A stretch of DNA of 24,110 bases from an uncultured Verrucomicrobiota bacterium. Its GTDB lineage: Bacteria; Verrucomicrobiota; Kiritimatiellia; RFP12; UBA1067. Positions 7,252 to 14,839 of this stretch are shown here, piece by piece. The stretch covers positions 1-24,110 of the forward strand of contig CAMPAA010000015.1 of the NCBI GenBank assembly GCA_946631345.1. Reading direction: 5' to 3'. The notes beneath the pieces are model-generated. The model was not told the DNA's origin. It saw nothing but the letters and a program-made list of their open reading frames with translations, and searched no databases. Position 1 is the stretch's first letter. Each line of letters starts with the position of its first letter. The position numbers and the translations under genes are program-made.

Positions 7252-7283
7252 GTGTGTCACACCGCGCCCATTTATGGTAGAAT
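7252..7283 (+). promoter_or_regulatory. Promoter and operator-like palindrome of gnd
   Basis: An extended -10 element TGG-TAGAAT lies at 7275-7283. Upstream, GTGTG-T-CACAC (7252-7262) forms an 11-bp palindrome followed by CG, covering the place where a -35 box would be; no good -35 match is seen. The distance to the gnd ATG is about 50 nt. The same arrangement occurs before citrate synthase. A second, weaker pair, TTGCCA (7225-7230) and CATAAT (7246-7251), has a short 15-bp spacer. Confidence 0.55.
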
Positions 7284-7332
7284 ACGGGGCATTTGAAATG
7301 CATAGTATCGAATCCACAAAGGAGCGACAGAA

Positions 7333-8784
7333 ATGGAAAAGGCAGATATCGGTCTGATCGGGCTCGCCGTGATGGGCGAGAACCTCATCATGAACATGGA
7401 ATCCAAGGGATTCACGGTTGCGGTGTTCAACCGCACGGTAGAGAAGGTGGATGCCTTCGTGAACGGCCGCGCGAAAGGCAAGAAGATCATAGGCGCGCAC
7501 ACCATGCAGGAGTTCGTTGATGCGCTGGCGAAGCCGCGCAAGGTGTTCATGATGGTCAAGGCCGGCGCCGCGGTCGACAGCATGATTGAGCAGCTGATTC
7601 CGCTTCTTGAGCCTGGCGACATCCTGATAGACGGCGGCAACTCGCATTTCCCGGATACGATCCGCCGCACGAAGTACGTCGAGGAGAAAGGCCTGCTCTA
7701 TGTCGGCACCGGCGTATCCGGCGGCGAGGAGGGGGCGCTTAAGGGGCCGAGCATGATGCCTGGCGGCTCACCCGCCGCATGGCCGCACGTGAAGCCCATC
7801 TTCCAGGCGATCTGCGCGAAGGTCGAGGATGGTTCACCCTGCTGCGACTGGGTTGGCGAGAACGGTGCGGGCCATTTCGTGAAGATGGTGCACAATGGCA
7901 TCGAATATGGCGACATGCAGCTCATCTGCGAATCCTACCAGCTCATGCGCGACCTCCTCGGAATGTCGGATGACGAGATGCACGAGGTGTTCAAGGCATG
8001 GAACACTACGGAGCTCGACAGCTACCTGATCGAGATCACCCGCGACATCCTCGCCTACAAGGACAAGGACGGCTCCGCGCTCGTCGAGAACATCCTCGAC
8101 ACGGCAGGGCAGAAGGGCACCGGCAAGTGGACTGGCATCGCCGCACTTGACGAGGGCGTGCCACTTACGCTTATCGGCGAGGCCGTGTTCGCCCGCTGCC
8201 TCTCGGCAATGAAGGCCGACCGCGTGGAGGCCGCCAAGGCATATGCACGCAAGATACCCGCGTTCACCGGCGACAAGGCGAAGTTCGTGGAGTCGATCCG
8301 TCAGGCGCTCTACGCCTCGAAGATCGTGTCCTACGCGCAGGGCTATACGCTCATGCGCACGGCGGCCAAGACGTATGGCTGGAACCTCAACTACGGCGGC
8401 ATCGCGCTCATGTGGCGCGGCGGGTGCATCATCCGCAGCGTGTTCCTCGGCAAGATCAAGGAGGCTTACGACAAGAACCCCGAGCTCTCGAACCTCCTGC
8501 TCGACCCGTACTTCAAGGATACGATCGGGAAGCTCGTGCCGGCGTGGCGCGAGGTGGCGGCCGCCGCGCTCTCCTACGGCATTCCCGCCCCGACGATGAC
8601 ATCAGCGCTCTCCTATTTCGACGGCTACACGACCGAACGTCTGCCGGCGAACCTCCTGCAGGCTCAGCGCGACTACTTCGGGGCGCACACCTACGAGCGC
8701 CTCGACGCGCCGCGCGGCCAGTTCTTCCACACGAACTGGACCGGCCATGGCGGAAGCACGTCTGCCGCCACGTACAACGCCTGA
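7333..8784 (+). CDS. gnd: 6-phosphogluconate dehydrogenase, decarboxylating
   Basis: A 483-residue cytosolic enzyme of full family length that oxidatively decarboxylates 6-phosphogluconate to ribulose 5-phosphate with reduction of NADP+ in the pentose phosphate pathway. The N-terminal Rossmann motif GLIGLAVMGENL is at residues 7-18, and N33-R34-T35 lies where NADP-preferring enzymes bind the 2'-phosphate. GTGVSGGEEGA at 125-135 binds substrate. Catalytic K184 and E191 lie in FVKMVHNGIEYGDMQ. The C-terminal tail includes RGQFFHTNW, which reaches into the partner subunit of the dimer. The ATG is preceded by AAAGGAG at 7318-7324 with ideal spacing. It has its own promoter after a repeat island, so it begins a new transcription unit. 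Confidence 0.97.
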   Translation: MEKADIGLIGLAVMGENLIMNMESKGFTVAVFNRTVEKVDAFVNGRAKGKKIIGAHTMQEFVDALAKPRKVFMMVKAGAAVDSMIEQLIPLLEPGDILIDGGNSHFPDTIRRTKYVEEKGLLYVGTGVSGGEEGALKGPSMMPGGSPAAWPHVKPIFQAICAKVEDGSPCCDWVGENGAGHFVKMVHNGIEYGDMQLICESYQLMRDLLGMSDDEMHEVFKAWNTTELDSYLIEITRDILAYKDKDGSALVENILDTAGQKGTGKWTGIAALDEGVPLTLIGEAVFARCLSAMKADRVEAAKAYARKIPAFTGDKAKFVESIRQALYASKIVSYAQGYTLMRTAAKTYGWNLNYGGIALMWRGGCIIRSVFLGKIKEAYDKNPELSNLLLDPYFKDTIGKLVPAWREVAAAALSYGIPAPTMTSALSYFDGYTTERLPANLLQAQRDYFGAHTYERLDAPRGQFFHTNWTGHGGSTSAATYNA

Positions 8785-8814
8785 TGCCATCCGTTCACGG
8801 AAGGAATCCGCAGG

Positions 8815-8859
8815 ATGAAACGAATTCTTCTGGCCGTCGCTCTTTGCGGACTGAACTAG
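8815..8859 (+). other. 14-codon mini-ORF with signal-peptide-like sequence
   Basis: Between gnd and the LptF/LptG gene an ATG at 8815, preceded by GGAAGGA (8799-8805) at good spacing, opens a 14-codon frame, MKRILLAVALCGLN, ending in TAG. It looks like the first half of a lipoprotein or Sec signal peptide (basic start, hydrophobic core, cysteine) but stops before any mature protein. It is either a remnant of a lost secreted protein or a short leader peptide. The lptF/G start 11 nt later lacks a clear ribosome site, so coupled translation is conceivable. No expression evidence exists in the sequence. Confidence 0.4.
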
Positions 8860-8870
8860 CCGGTTGAGAC

Positions 8871-9968
8871 ATGCGCATACTGTTCCGATATGTGTTCCGC
8901 GAGTTCTGTGTGCCGTTGGCATACTGTCTTACGGGATTCCTGTCGATATATGTGCTGTTCGAGCTGTTCGGGGTGTTCAACCGGATGATGGATGCGAAGC
9001 CCGGATGGGAGAGGATCGTCATCTACTTCGCCGGGTACCTTGCGCCGTATTTCGAATGGCTCGCCCCGGCCTGCCTGATGCTTGCGGCCCTCTACACGAT
9101 GTGGAGCTTCTGCCGCCATTCGGAGCTGATCGCCATGCGGGCGAGCGGCGTGGGCTTTTTCACGATCGTCCGGCCGATGCTCGTGGTGGCGCTGCTCATG
9201 GCTGGCGTTGTCGTATGGGTGAACGAATCGTTCGTGCCGCGCCATGCGCAGTGGGCCAAGCAGTTCCGCGCCGCGCGGTTCCGCCAGGAGGAGATGGACC
9301 GCGAGGACAACATCGTGTACCACAACATCCAGGCGGACCGCACGTGGAACGTCGGCGCGGTGATGAACGCCGATGCGACTGCGCTTGAGGACGTGTCGGT
9401 CAGCGAGAACTGGCCGAACGGCGGGCGCAGACGCACGGTGAAGGCTCCGCGCGCAGAGTATCTGGACGGCGAATGGTGGCTGATGCAGCCCGTGTCGTTC
9501 CACTTCGACATACACGGCTCCGAGGTTCCGTCGTCAGTGCCTGAGCTGGAGAAGATCGCCTTCCGCAAGTTTCCCGAGTTCAGCGAGAAGCCGCGTGACT
9601 TTCTTCTGCAGAACCGCTCGCCGGCGTACTATTCCACCGCCGACCGCCGACGGTTCCTCGCCACCCATCCGAACATGACGGCGGAGTTCAGGCGTGAGAT
9701 GGAGTATGACCTGTGGGCGCAGATCGCCTCGCCGCTCGCCTGCATAGTGATTACGCTCTTCGCCATCCCCGCAGGCGTCGCCACCGGGCGGCAGTCCGTC
9801 TTCAAGGGGATACTCGGCGCCCTTGTGATGTTTTTCGCGTTCTATGCGCTGACGATCGGCTGTCTGGTGCTGGCGCGGCTGGGGTATCTGCCGGCAATCC
9901 CCGCCGCGTTCCTGCCGGATGCCGTTTTCCTGGCCATAGGCATTGTGCTTTTTCACCGTCAACGATAG
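8871..9968 (+). CDS. LptF/LptG-family permease (YjgP/YjgQ)
   Basis: A 365-residue inner-membrane protein of the LptF/LptG family, part of the LptB2FG ABC transporter that extracts lipopolysaccharide from the inner membrane and pushes it onto the LptC-LptA bridge. The arrangement is typical: three N-terminal membrane helices (roughly residues 10-30, 55-80 and 100-122), a long periplasmic beta-jellyroll region (about 125-275), and three C-terminal helices (about 285-362). The start MRILFRYVFREF matches the family's amphipathic N-terminus. The segment RASGVGFFTIVRPML corresponds to the conserved cytoplasmic coupling loop contacting LptB. LptF versus LptG cannot be decided with confidence. No partner gene is in the window. 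No good ribosome site is seen before this ATG; the preceding 14-codon ORF has one. nusB follows after 19 nt. Confidence 0.85.
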   Translation: MRILFRYVFREFCVPLAYCLTGFLSIYVLFELFGVFNRMMDAKPGWERIVIYFAGYLAPYFEWLAPACLMLAALYTMWSFCRHSELIAMRASGVGFFTIVRPMLVVALLMAGVVVWVNESFVPRHAQWAKQFRAARFRQEEMDREDNIVYHNIQADRTWNVGAVMNADATALEDVSVSENWPNGGRRRTVKAPRAEYLDGEWWLMQPVSFHFDIHGSEVPSSVPELEKIAFRKFPEFSEKPRDFLLQNRSPAYYSTADRRRFLATHPNMTAEFRREMEYDLWAQIASPLACIVITLFAIPAGVATGRQSVFKGILGALVMFFAFYALTIGCLVLARLGYLPAIPAAFLPDAVFLAIGIVLFHRQR

Positions 9969-9987
9969 ATAGAGAGGTTTGCATTTC

Positions 9988-10503
9988 ATGGTTACGCGCA
10001 GACAAGCCCGCGAATGGGCGGTCATGATGCTTTGCGAGTGTGATCTCAATCCGCCGGAAAGCCTGGATAGCGCATTGGGTGCGTTCTGGGAGCAGCAGGC
10101 GGATTTGGAGCGGGATTGCCTTGAGTCGGGGGAGTACGGAGTTAAGAAGGCGTTCTGCGTGCATAGCGCCAAGGCTATAGAGTCTCTGGCGGCGATGAAG
10201 GAGTTTGCCGAGGAGCGCGTGCGTGGCGTGATGCGCGAACGGGAGGCCTTGGACGCGGAGCTTGAGCCGTTCCTGGACCGCTGGTCGCTCTATCGGCTTG
10301 GCACCATCGAGCGCAGCGTGCTTCGGCTTGGCGCATGGGAACTTTCGCGCTGCCCGGAGATACCTGCCGCAATCGCCATCAACGAGGCGGTCGACCTGGC
10401 GAAGTTCTACTCGGATTCGCAGAGCGGGAGGTTCGTGAACGGCGTGCTTGACCGTTTCGCCAAATCGCTCGCGACGCGTCCGTTCACGCCGGGGAAGGCA
10501 TAG
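9988..10503 (+). CDS. nusB: Transcription antitermination factor NusB
   Basis: A 171-residue all-helical RNA-binding protein. The C-terminal half carries the family pattern: TIERSVLRLGAWEL (107-119), IPAAIAINEAVDLAKFY (125-141) and SGRFVNGVLDRF (146-157). With NusE (S10) it binds boxA in nascent rRNA leaders and supports antitermination and rRNA processing. The N-terminal half is longer and more divergent than in E. coli NusB (139 residues), with an insertion between the first and later helices. ATG at 9988 is preferred to a TTG nine bases upstream because AGAGAGG (9971-9977) is correctly spaced. ribD follows after 9 nt; nusB near riboflavin genes is a common bacterial arrangement, which supports the call. 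Confidence 0.93.
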   Translation: MVTRRQAREWAVMMLCECDLNPPESLDSALGAFWEQQADLERDCLESGEYGVKKAFCVHSAKAIESLAAMKEFAEERVRGVMREREALDAELEPFLDRWSLYRLGTIERSVLRLGAWELSRCPEIPAAIAINEAVDLAKFYSDSQSGRFVNGVLDRFAKSLATRPFTPGKA

Positions 10504-10512
10504 GTTCAGGCA

Positions 10513-11592
10513 ATGCGCCCGGCGGAGATGGACGAAACCGTGTTCATGCGGCGCGCGCTTGCGCTCGCATTTCGCAGCTGCGGCCATACGCGGCCCAATC
10601 CGCCTGTCGGGGCTGTCGTGGTGAAGGGCGGCCGCATCCTGGGCGAAGGCCGCCATGTGCGCTGCGGCGCCGACCATGCCGAGGTCGCGGCGATGAAGTC
10701 GGCGACGAGGCGAGGTTTCTCGCTGAGGGGTTCAACGGTGTACGTGACGCTTGAGCCATGCTCGCGCCCGGGCCGCGTGGGAGCGTGCTGTGACGCGCTT
10801 GCCGCCGCAGGCGTGGGAAGGGTGGTGTGGGCCGTGCCGGATCCGAACCCGAAGAACGCCAGCCGCGCCGCGCGCATCCTGCGCCGCGCCGGCATCGATA
10901 CGGACTGTTGGGCGCGTTCGCGCGATTCGGGGCGCAGGGCCTGCGCTGAGGCTGCTCGCGGGCTGATAGCGCCGTTCGCCAAGCATGTCGCCACAGCCAT
11001 GCCGTTCGTCACTGTCAAGCTGGCCATGTCCCTGGACGGTCGTATCTGCGACGAGAAGGGAAATGCAAGATGGGTTTCCTCCGCGGCGGCGCGGCGCGCG
11101 ACCGGCCGTCTGCGCGAACGGGTTGACGTGATCATGGTTGGCGCCGGGACAGTGCGCCATGACGATCCAAGCCTGCTGAGTCATGGGCGGCGGAACGATG
11201 ATCTGTTCAGGGCTGTCGTCACGCGCAGCGGGCGGTTGCCGCCCGATGCCCAGATATTCACCGATGCCGCGCGGGAGCGCACGTTGGTGTTCAAGGTGGG
11301 CGGGGAGGGCCTGCGCGGTGTCATGCGGCGGTTGGGAGAGCTGGGGTTCATGCATGTGCTCTGCGAAGGTGGGCTGGAGCTTGCGCGCTCCCTGGCGGCT
11401 GAAGGGCTTGTGGACGAGTGGATCGCCGTCATTGCGCCGAAGGTCATAGGACACGGCCCGATCGGCTCCGCCGTCTCTGTTGAAAAGGTCACGATCCTGC
11501 CCGATGAAGGCGCGATCGCCGGAGGTTTCGCTTCTGAGCTTCCGGGGTTGCTTTCGGAGGGGGAATCTGATATATTACGGAACCAGCAATGA
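10513..11592 (+). CDS. ribD: Bifunctional riboflavin biosynthesis deaminase/reductase
   Basis: A 359-residue two-domain enzyme that deaminates and then reduces the pyrimidine intermediate of riboflavin synthesis. The N-terminal zinc deaminase domain (about 7-150) has H55-A-E57 and PCSRPGRVGAC with C83 and C92, giving the usual His/Cys/Cys zinc site and catalytic glutamate. The C-terminal reductase domain (about 165-355) shows VTVKLAMSLDGRI, VIMVGAGTVRHDDPS for NADPH binding, and LCEGGLELARSL near the end. The start at 10513 is the longest plausible; MDETVFMRRALALA beginning at 10528 also resembles a family N-terminus, and neither has a strong ribosome site. The last codons overlap the next gene by ATGA. 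No other rib genes are in the window. Confidence 0.95.
   Translation: MRPAEMDETVFMRRALALAFRSCGHTRPNPPVGAVVVKGGRILGEGRHVRCGADHAEVAAMKSATRRGFSLRGSTVYVTLEPCSRPGRVGACCDALAAAGVGRVVWAVPDPNPKNASRAARILRRAGIDTDCWARSRDSGRRACAEAARGLIAPFAKHVATAMPFVTVKLAMSLDGRICDEKGNARWVSSAAARRATGRLRERVDVIMVGAGTVRHDDPSLLSHGRRNDDLFRAVVTRSGRLPPDAQIFTDAARERTLVFKVGGEGLRGVMRRLGELGFMHVLCEGGLELARSLAAEGLVDEWIAVIAPKVIGHGPIGSAVSVEKVTILPDEGAIAGGFASELPGLLSEGESDILRNQQ
11548..11576 (+). promoter_or_regulatory. Possible extended -10 promoter inside the end of ribD
   Basis: TGA-TATATT (11568-11576) is an extended -10 element, with TTGCTT 17 bp upstream (11548-11553) as a weak -35. It would start transcription within about ten bases of the ATG of the ATPase gene. 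It lies in coding sequence, so chance is a real possibility. Confidence 0.25.
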
Positions 11593-13262
11593 CTTCTAAC
11601 GACGAATATGTTCTCAAGCTCCTGCAGGAGCAGGGGTTTCTTACGGCAGAGCAGGTCGCTGCGGCGGCCAACTCCATGCGCGAAGGCAGCGAAACCACGC
11701 TGGACGTGTTGGTTTCGTCTGGTGCGATTTCGCAGGATGACGTGCTTGGCATCATAGCGGAGCAGTTCGGCATCAAGTACTGCCACGTTGATCCCGGCGC
11801 GATCGATCCGGAGATCACCAAGATACTTCCGGCCGAGATCGCCCGCAAGTATGGCGTGGTGCCGATCGTGGGCGATGCGGATTCGCTCACGGTCGCGCTC
11901 ATGGATCCCATGGGCTACGACGCTGTCGACTCTCTCAGGTATGTGCTGCATGGCCGTGACGTCCAGGCTGTGCTTGCGCCGATAGACGAGCTCAAGACCG
12001 CGATGGAGAAGCTCTATCCAAGCGGTGCCGACACTGTGGAGACTCGCACCGACGACGAGTTCGGCGGTGCGGACGAGACCGGTGACGGCGATGGCGATGA
12101 TGCGCCGGTGATCCGCCTGTGCTCGATGATCATCTCAAACGCAATCAAGATGAAGTGCTCCGATATCCATCTGGAGCCGATGGAGAAGGAGTTCCGCGTG
12201 CGCTATCGCATCGACGGCGCTCTGCGCAAGATGGATTCGCCGCCGAAGCGGCTCCAGGGCGCCATTCTCTCGCGCATCAAGATCATGTCTAAGATGAAGA
12301 TCTCAGAGAAACGCATCCCGCAGGACGGCCGCATCCAGGTGAAGGTGAATGGGCGCGATCTCGACCTTCGCGTGAACTCGGTGCCGACTAACCATGGCGA
12401 GTCGATCGTCATGCGAATCCTCGACAAGTCGAACCTCGCGCTCGGCCTGCCGCAGCTCGGCTTTCTCTCCGACGACCAGAACAAGTTCGAGCGGCTGATC
12501 CACCTTTCGGACGGTGTGGTGCTGGTGACCGGGCCTACCGGCTCCGGCAAGACGACTACACTCTATGCCTGCCTTGGCCAGATCAACCTGCCGGACCGCA
12601 AGATCATCACCGTTGAGGATCCTGTCGAATACCAGATGAGCGGCATCAACCAGGTGCAGGTCAACCGCGATGTAGGGCTCGACTTCTCGGCGGCGCTTCG
12701 TTCGATCCTGCGTCAGGCTCCGAACATCGTGATGATCGGCGAAATCCGTGACTCCGAGACTGCCGACATCGCCATGGAGGCCGCGCTCACGGGCCACCTC
12801 GTGTTCTCCACGCTCCACACAAACGACGCACCGTCTGCGGTGACGCGTCTTACGGATATGGGCGTGAAGCCGTTTCTCGTGGCATCCGCGCTCCGCGCCG
12901 CGATGGCGCAGCGTCTTGTGCGCGCAATCTGCCCCAAATGCAAGACCGAGTACACGCCGACCGAACGCGACCTGAAGATGCTCGGCGCGATCGCCAAGAC
13001 GCGTCCCGAACACATGTACGTGGGCGCAGGCTGCAGTGCGTGCAACGGCGGGTACAAGGGGCGGAAGGGCATTTTTGAGATATTCGAGATCGATGACACA
13101 ATCCAGCGTCTCATATTCGACCATGCCCCTGCCGGGGTTCTGCGCGAACGCGCCCGCGAGATGGGCATGCGTACCCTGCGCGAGGATGGCATGCTGAAGG
13201 TTGCTTCGGGAATGACTTCTCTCAGGGAGGTCATCCAGGCGACCATGGGCGATGCCGACTGA
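11589..13262 (+). CDS. pilB: GspE/PilB-type secretion or pilus assembly ATPase
   Basis: A 557-residue cytosolic hexameric ATPase that powers type IV pilus extension or type II secretion. The N-terminal MshEN-type domain covers about residues 1-140. An acidic linker rich in D and G (about 150-173) precedes the catalytic region. Walker A GPTGSGKTT begins at residue 315. The Walker B/His-box region IGEIRDSETADIAMEAALTG and FSTLHTNDAPSAVTRL follow. A zinc-binding tetracysteine site is formed by C448, C451, C482 and C485, as in PilB and GspE. Length fits PilB (about 565). Its ATG overlaps the ribD stop (ATGA). No pilC/gspF, pilin or secretin gene is nearby, so PilB and GspE cannot be separated by context; the symbol is tentative. 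Confidence 0.92.
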   Translation: MTSNDEYVLKLLQEQGFLTAEQVAAAANSMREGSETTLDVLVSSGAISQDDVLGIIAEQFGIKYCHVDPGAIDPEITKILPAEIARKYGVVPIVGDADSLTVALMDPMGYDAVDSLRYVLHGRDVQAVLAPIDELKTAMEKLYPSGADTVETRTDDEFGGADETGDGDGDDAPVIRLCSMIISNAIKMKCSDIHLEPMEKEFRVRYRIDGALRKMDSPPKRLQGAILSRIKIMSKMKISEKRIPQDGRIQVKVNGRDLDLRVNSVPTNHGESIVMRILDKSNLALGLPQLGFLSDDQNKFERLIHLSDGVVLVTGPTGSGKTTTLYACLGQINLPDRKIITVEDPVEYQMSGINQVQVNRDVGLDFSAALRSILRQAPNIVMIGEIRDSETADIAMEAALTGHLVFSTLHTNDAPSAVTRLTDMGVKPFLVASALRAAMAQRLVRAICPKCKTEYTPTERDLKMLGAIAKTRPEHMYVGAGCSACNGGYKGRKGIFEIFEIDDTIQRLIFDHAPAGVLRERAREMGMRTLREDGMLKVASGMTSLREVIQATMGDAD

Positions 13263-13296
13263 CCTGTCGATTGCATTGCCGCGAGGTGCTGCGCGC

Positions 13297-14694
13297 ATGA
13301 AAGAAGAAAAAGGGCATCCGGTCGTACCGAGGCAATTCCTCACGGTGTTCGCCGCGCTCGTGAGCTGCTTTGCGCTCTGGGGGCTGCTCAACAACATGAC
13401 GGACAACCTCGTTCCGGCGTTCCAGAAGATATTCATGACCAGCCAGTCTACGGCAGGGTATGTGCAGATATCGTTCTACGGGGCCTACTCCGTGATTGCC
13501 ATCTTCGCGTCTCTGCTGGTGCAGAAGGCGGGGTACCGGTGCGGCGTGCTGGTGGGGCTCGGAGTGTACGTGATCGGGGCGCTCCTGTACGTGCCGGCCT
13601 GCATTGCGCAGAGCTTCTGGCTGTACATAGCCGGCATATTCATAGTCGCAGGCGGCTGCGCGGTTCTGGAGACGACGTGCAACCCGTACGTGCTGGCGCT
13701 GGGGGACCCATCCACTGCGGTGCGTCGGCTGAACTTCGCCCAGATGTTCAACCCCGTTGGGTCGCTTGCCGGCATCCTGCTTGCGCAGCAGCTAATCCTG
13801 GCCAACCTGAACCCAGCTACGGCGGACGAGCGCGCGGCCATGGCGCCGGATGCCCTGAACGCGATAGTGAACCGCGAGCTGTTCTGGGTGTGCGTGCCGT
13901 ACGTTGGGCTTTGCGCGATAGCCGCCGCGATATGGATGTTCTTCTTCTTCTCGAAGCGGTCTTCGGTGGACGAGGCTGCGGCGGGTCCGGCCGATTTCAA
14001 GGCCATAATCTCGATCCTCGCCCATTCGCCGAAGTGGTACCTCGGCGTGGTGGCGCAGGTGTTCTACGTCGGCGTGCAGATTGCGGCGTGGACGTGGATG
14101 AACGTCTATTGCCAGAAGGAGCTCGGCGTGACGCCGAAGGACGGAGCCACATACTACCTGATCGCCATAGTCGCGTTCATTGCATGCCGCTGGGTGGCGA
14201 CGTTTGCGATGAAGTACGTAAACCCCGCCGCCCTGATGGCCGTTTTTGCGGCGGCGGCGGTCTGCTGTTCGCTCGGCGTGATGTACATTCCCACGCGCGT
14301 CATTTTTGTGGCCGGAGGCCTGCCGTTCTCGTGGAACGTGATATGCCTCATAGCCATGAGCGGGTTCATGAGTCTCATGTTTCCCACCATCTACGGCATC
14401 GCGCTCGGAGGCATTGATCAGCGCGCACACAAGATCGGCGCGGCAGGACTCATCATGGCGATCGTCGGCGGCGCACTGCTCACGCCGTGGATGGCGGCGA
14501 TCATCGGTGACGCTTCAAGCGTGTGGACGCGCCTCGTGCCTATGTTCTCGGCGGAGTGGGACACGAACCTGAAACTCTCGCAGATGTCGCTTCGCGCCAG
14601 CTTTGTGGTGCCCGCCATCTGCTTCGCCGTGGTGCTCGCCTACGCGCTGGCCTTCCGGGGAGGCTCGGCCGGAGGGCGCAACCGTCACGGCTGA
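13297..14694 (+). CDS. fucP: FucP-type MFS sugar:proton symporter
   Basis: A 465-residue twelve-helix MFS protein. Residues known to matter in E. coli FucP are recognisable: the helix 1 motif LLNNMTDNLVPAFQ contains D36 (FucP D46), LETTCNPYVLALG contains E125 (FucP E135), and NFAQMFN (146-152) matches the sugar-binding NLAQTFN. Import of L-fucose or a related hexose with H+ is likely, though glucose/galactose carriers (GluP) also belong here. I choose ATG at 13297 because GAGGTG (13282-13287) lies nine bases before it; a start at 13252 overlapping the ATPase gene would add 15 residues and lacks a good ribosome site. No fucose catabolic genes are near. It ends a probable transcription unit; a promoter for the next gene follows. 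Confidence 0.9.
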   Translation: MKEEKGHPVVPRQFLTVFAALVSCFALWGLLNNMTDNLVPAFQKIFMTSQSTAGYVQISFYGAYSVIAIFASLLVQKAGYRCGVLVGLGVYVIGALLYVPACIAQSFWLYIAGIFIVAGGCAVLETTCNPYVLALGDPSTAVRRLNFAQMFNPVGSLAGILLAQQLILANLNPATADERAAMAPDALNAIVNRELFWVCVPYVGLCAIAAAIWMFFFFSKRSSVDEAAAGPADFKAIISILAHSPKWYLGVVAQVFYVGVQIAAWTWMNVYCQKELGVTPKDGATYYLIAIVAFIACRWVATFAMKYVNPAALMAVFAAAAVCCSLGVMYIPTRVIFVAGGLPFSWNVICLIAMSGFMSLMFPTIYGIALGGIDQRAHKIGAAGLIMAIVGGALLTPWMAAIIGDASSVWTRLVPMFSAEWDTNLKLSQMSLRASFVVPAICFAVVLAYALAFRGGSAGGRNRHG

Positions 14695-14742
14695 CGCGGC
14701 CTTCGCCTCGTTGCAGGGCGGGAAAAAGTGCCTTGCGCTTCA

Positions 14743-14782
14743 TTCCGTGAAATTCTTTGCAGCGCCGATGTTTTCCGTGAAA
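14743..14782. repeat. Direct repeat TTCCGTGAAA, two copies 30 bp apart
   Basis: TTCCGTGAAA occurs at 14743-14752 and again at 14773-14782. The 30-bp start-to-start distance is close to three helical turns, so a protein binding both would sit on one face of the DNA. They lie just upstream of the citrate synthase promoter. Confidence 0.5.
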
Positions 14783-14816
14783 CGGTGTACACACCGGGGT
14801 TAAAATATGGTATAAT
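14783..14816 (+). promoter_or_regulatory. Promoter and operator-like palindrome of gltA
   Basis: A consensus extended -10, TGG-TATAAT, lies at 14808-14816. TACACA at 14788-14793 (17-bp spacer) is a partial -35 match and sits inside the inverted repeat CGGTG-TACA-CACCG (14783-14796). Transcription would start near 14823, giving a leader of under 20 nt with TAGGAG (14828-14833) as ribosome site. The element resembles the gnd promoter in both the GTGT/CACACCG block and the ATGGTA(T/G)AAT block. Confidence 0.7.
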
Positions 14817-14839
14817 GCGCACCGTTTTTAGGAGACGGA

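Noticed and set aside
6829..7303. Reading frames on both strands through the repeat island (for example + 6829-7017 and - 6851-7303)
   Set aside because: The peptides are translations of the tandem hairpin repeat (G/P/Y/K-rich), the 46-bp period is not a multiple of three, and no ribosome site or family match is seen.
13252..13296. Upstream start of the FucP-type transporter
   Set aside because: It adds 15 residues and overlaps the ATPase gene but has no good ribosome site, whereas ATG 13297 has GAGGTG at proper spacing.
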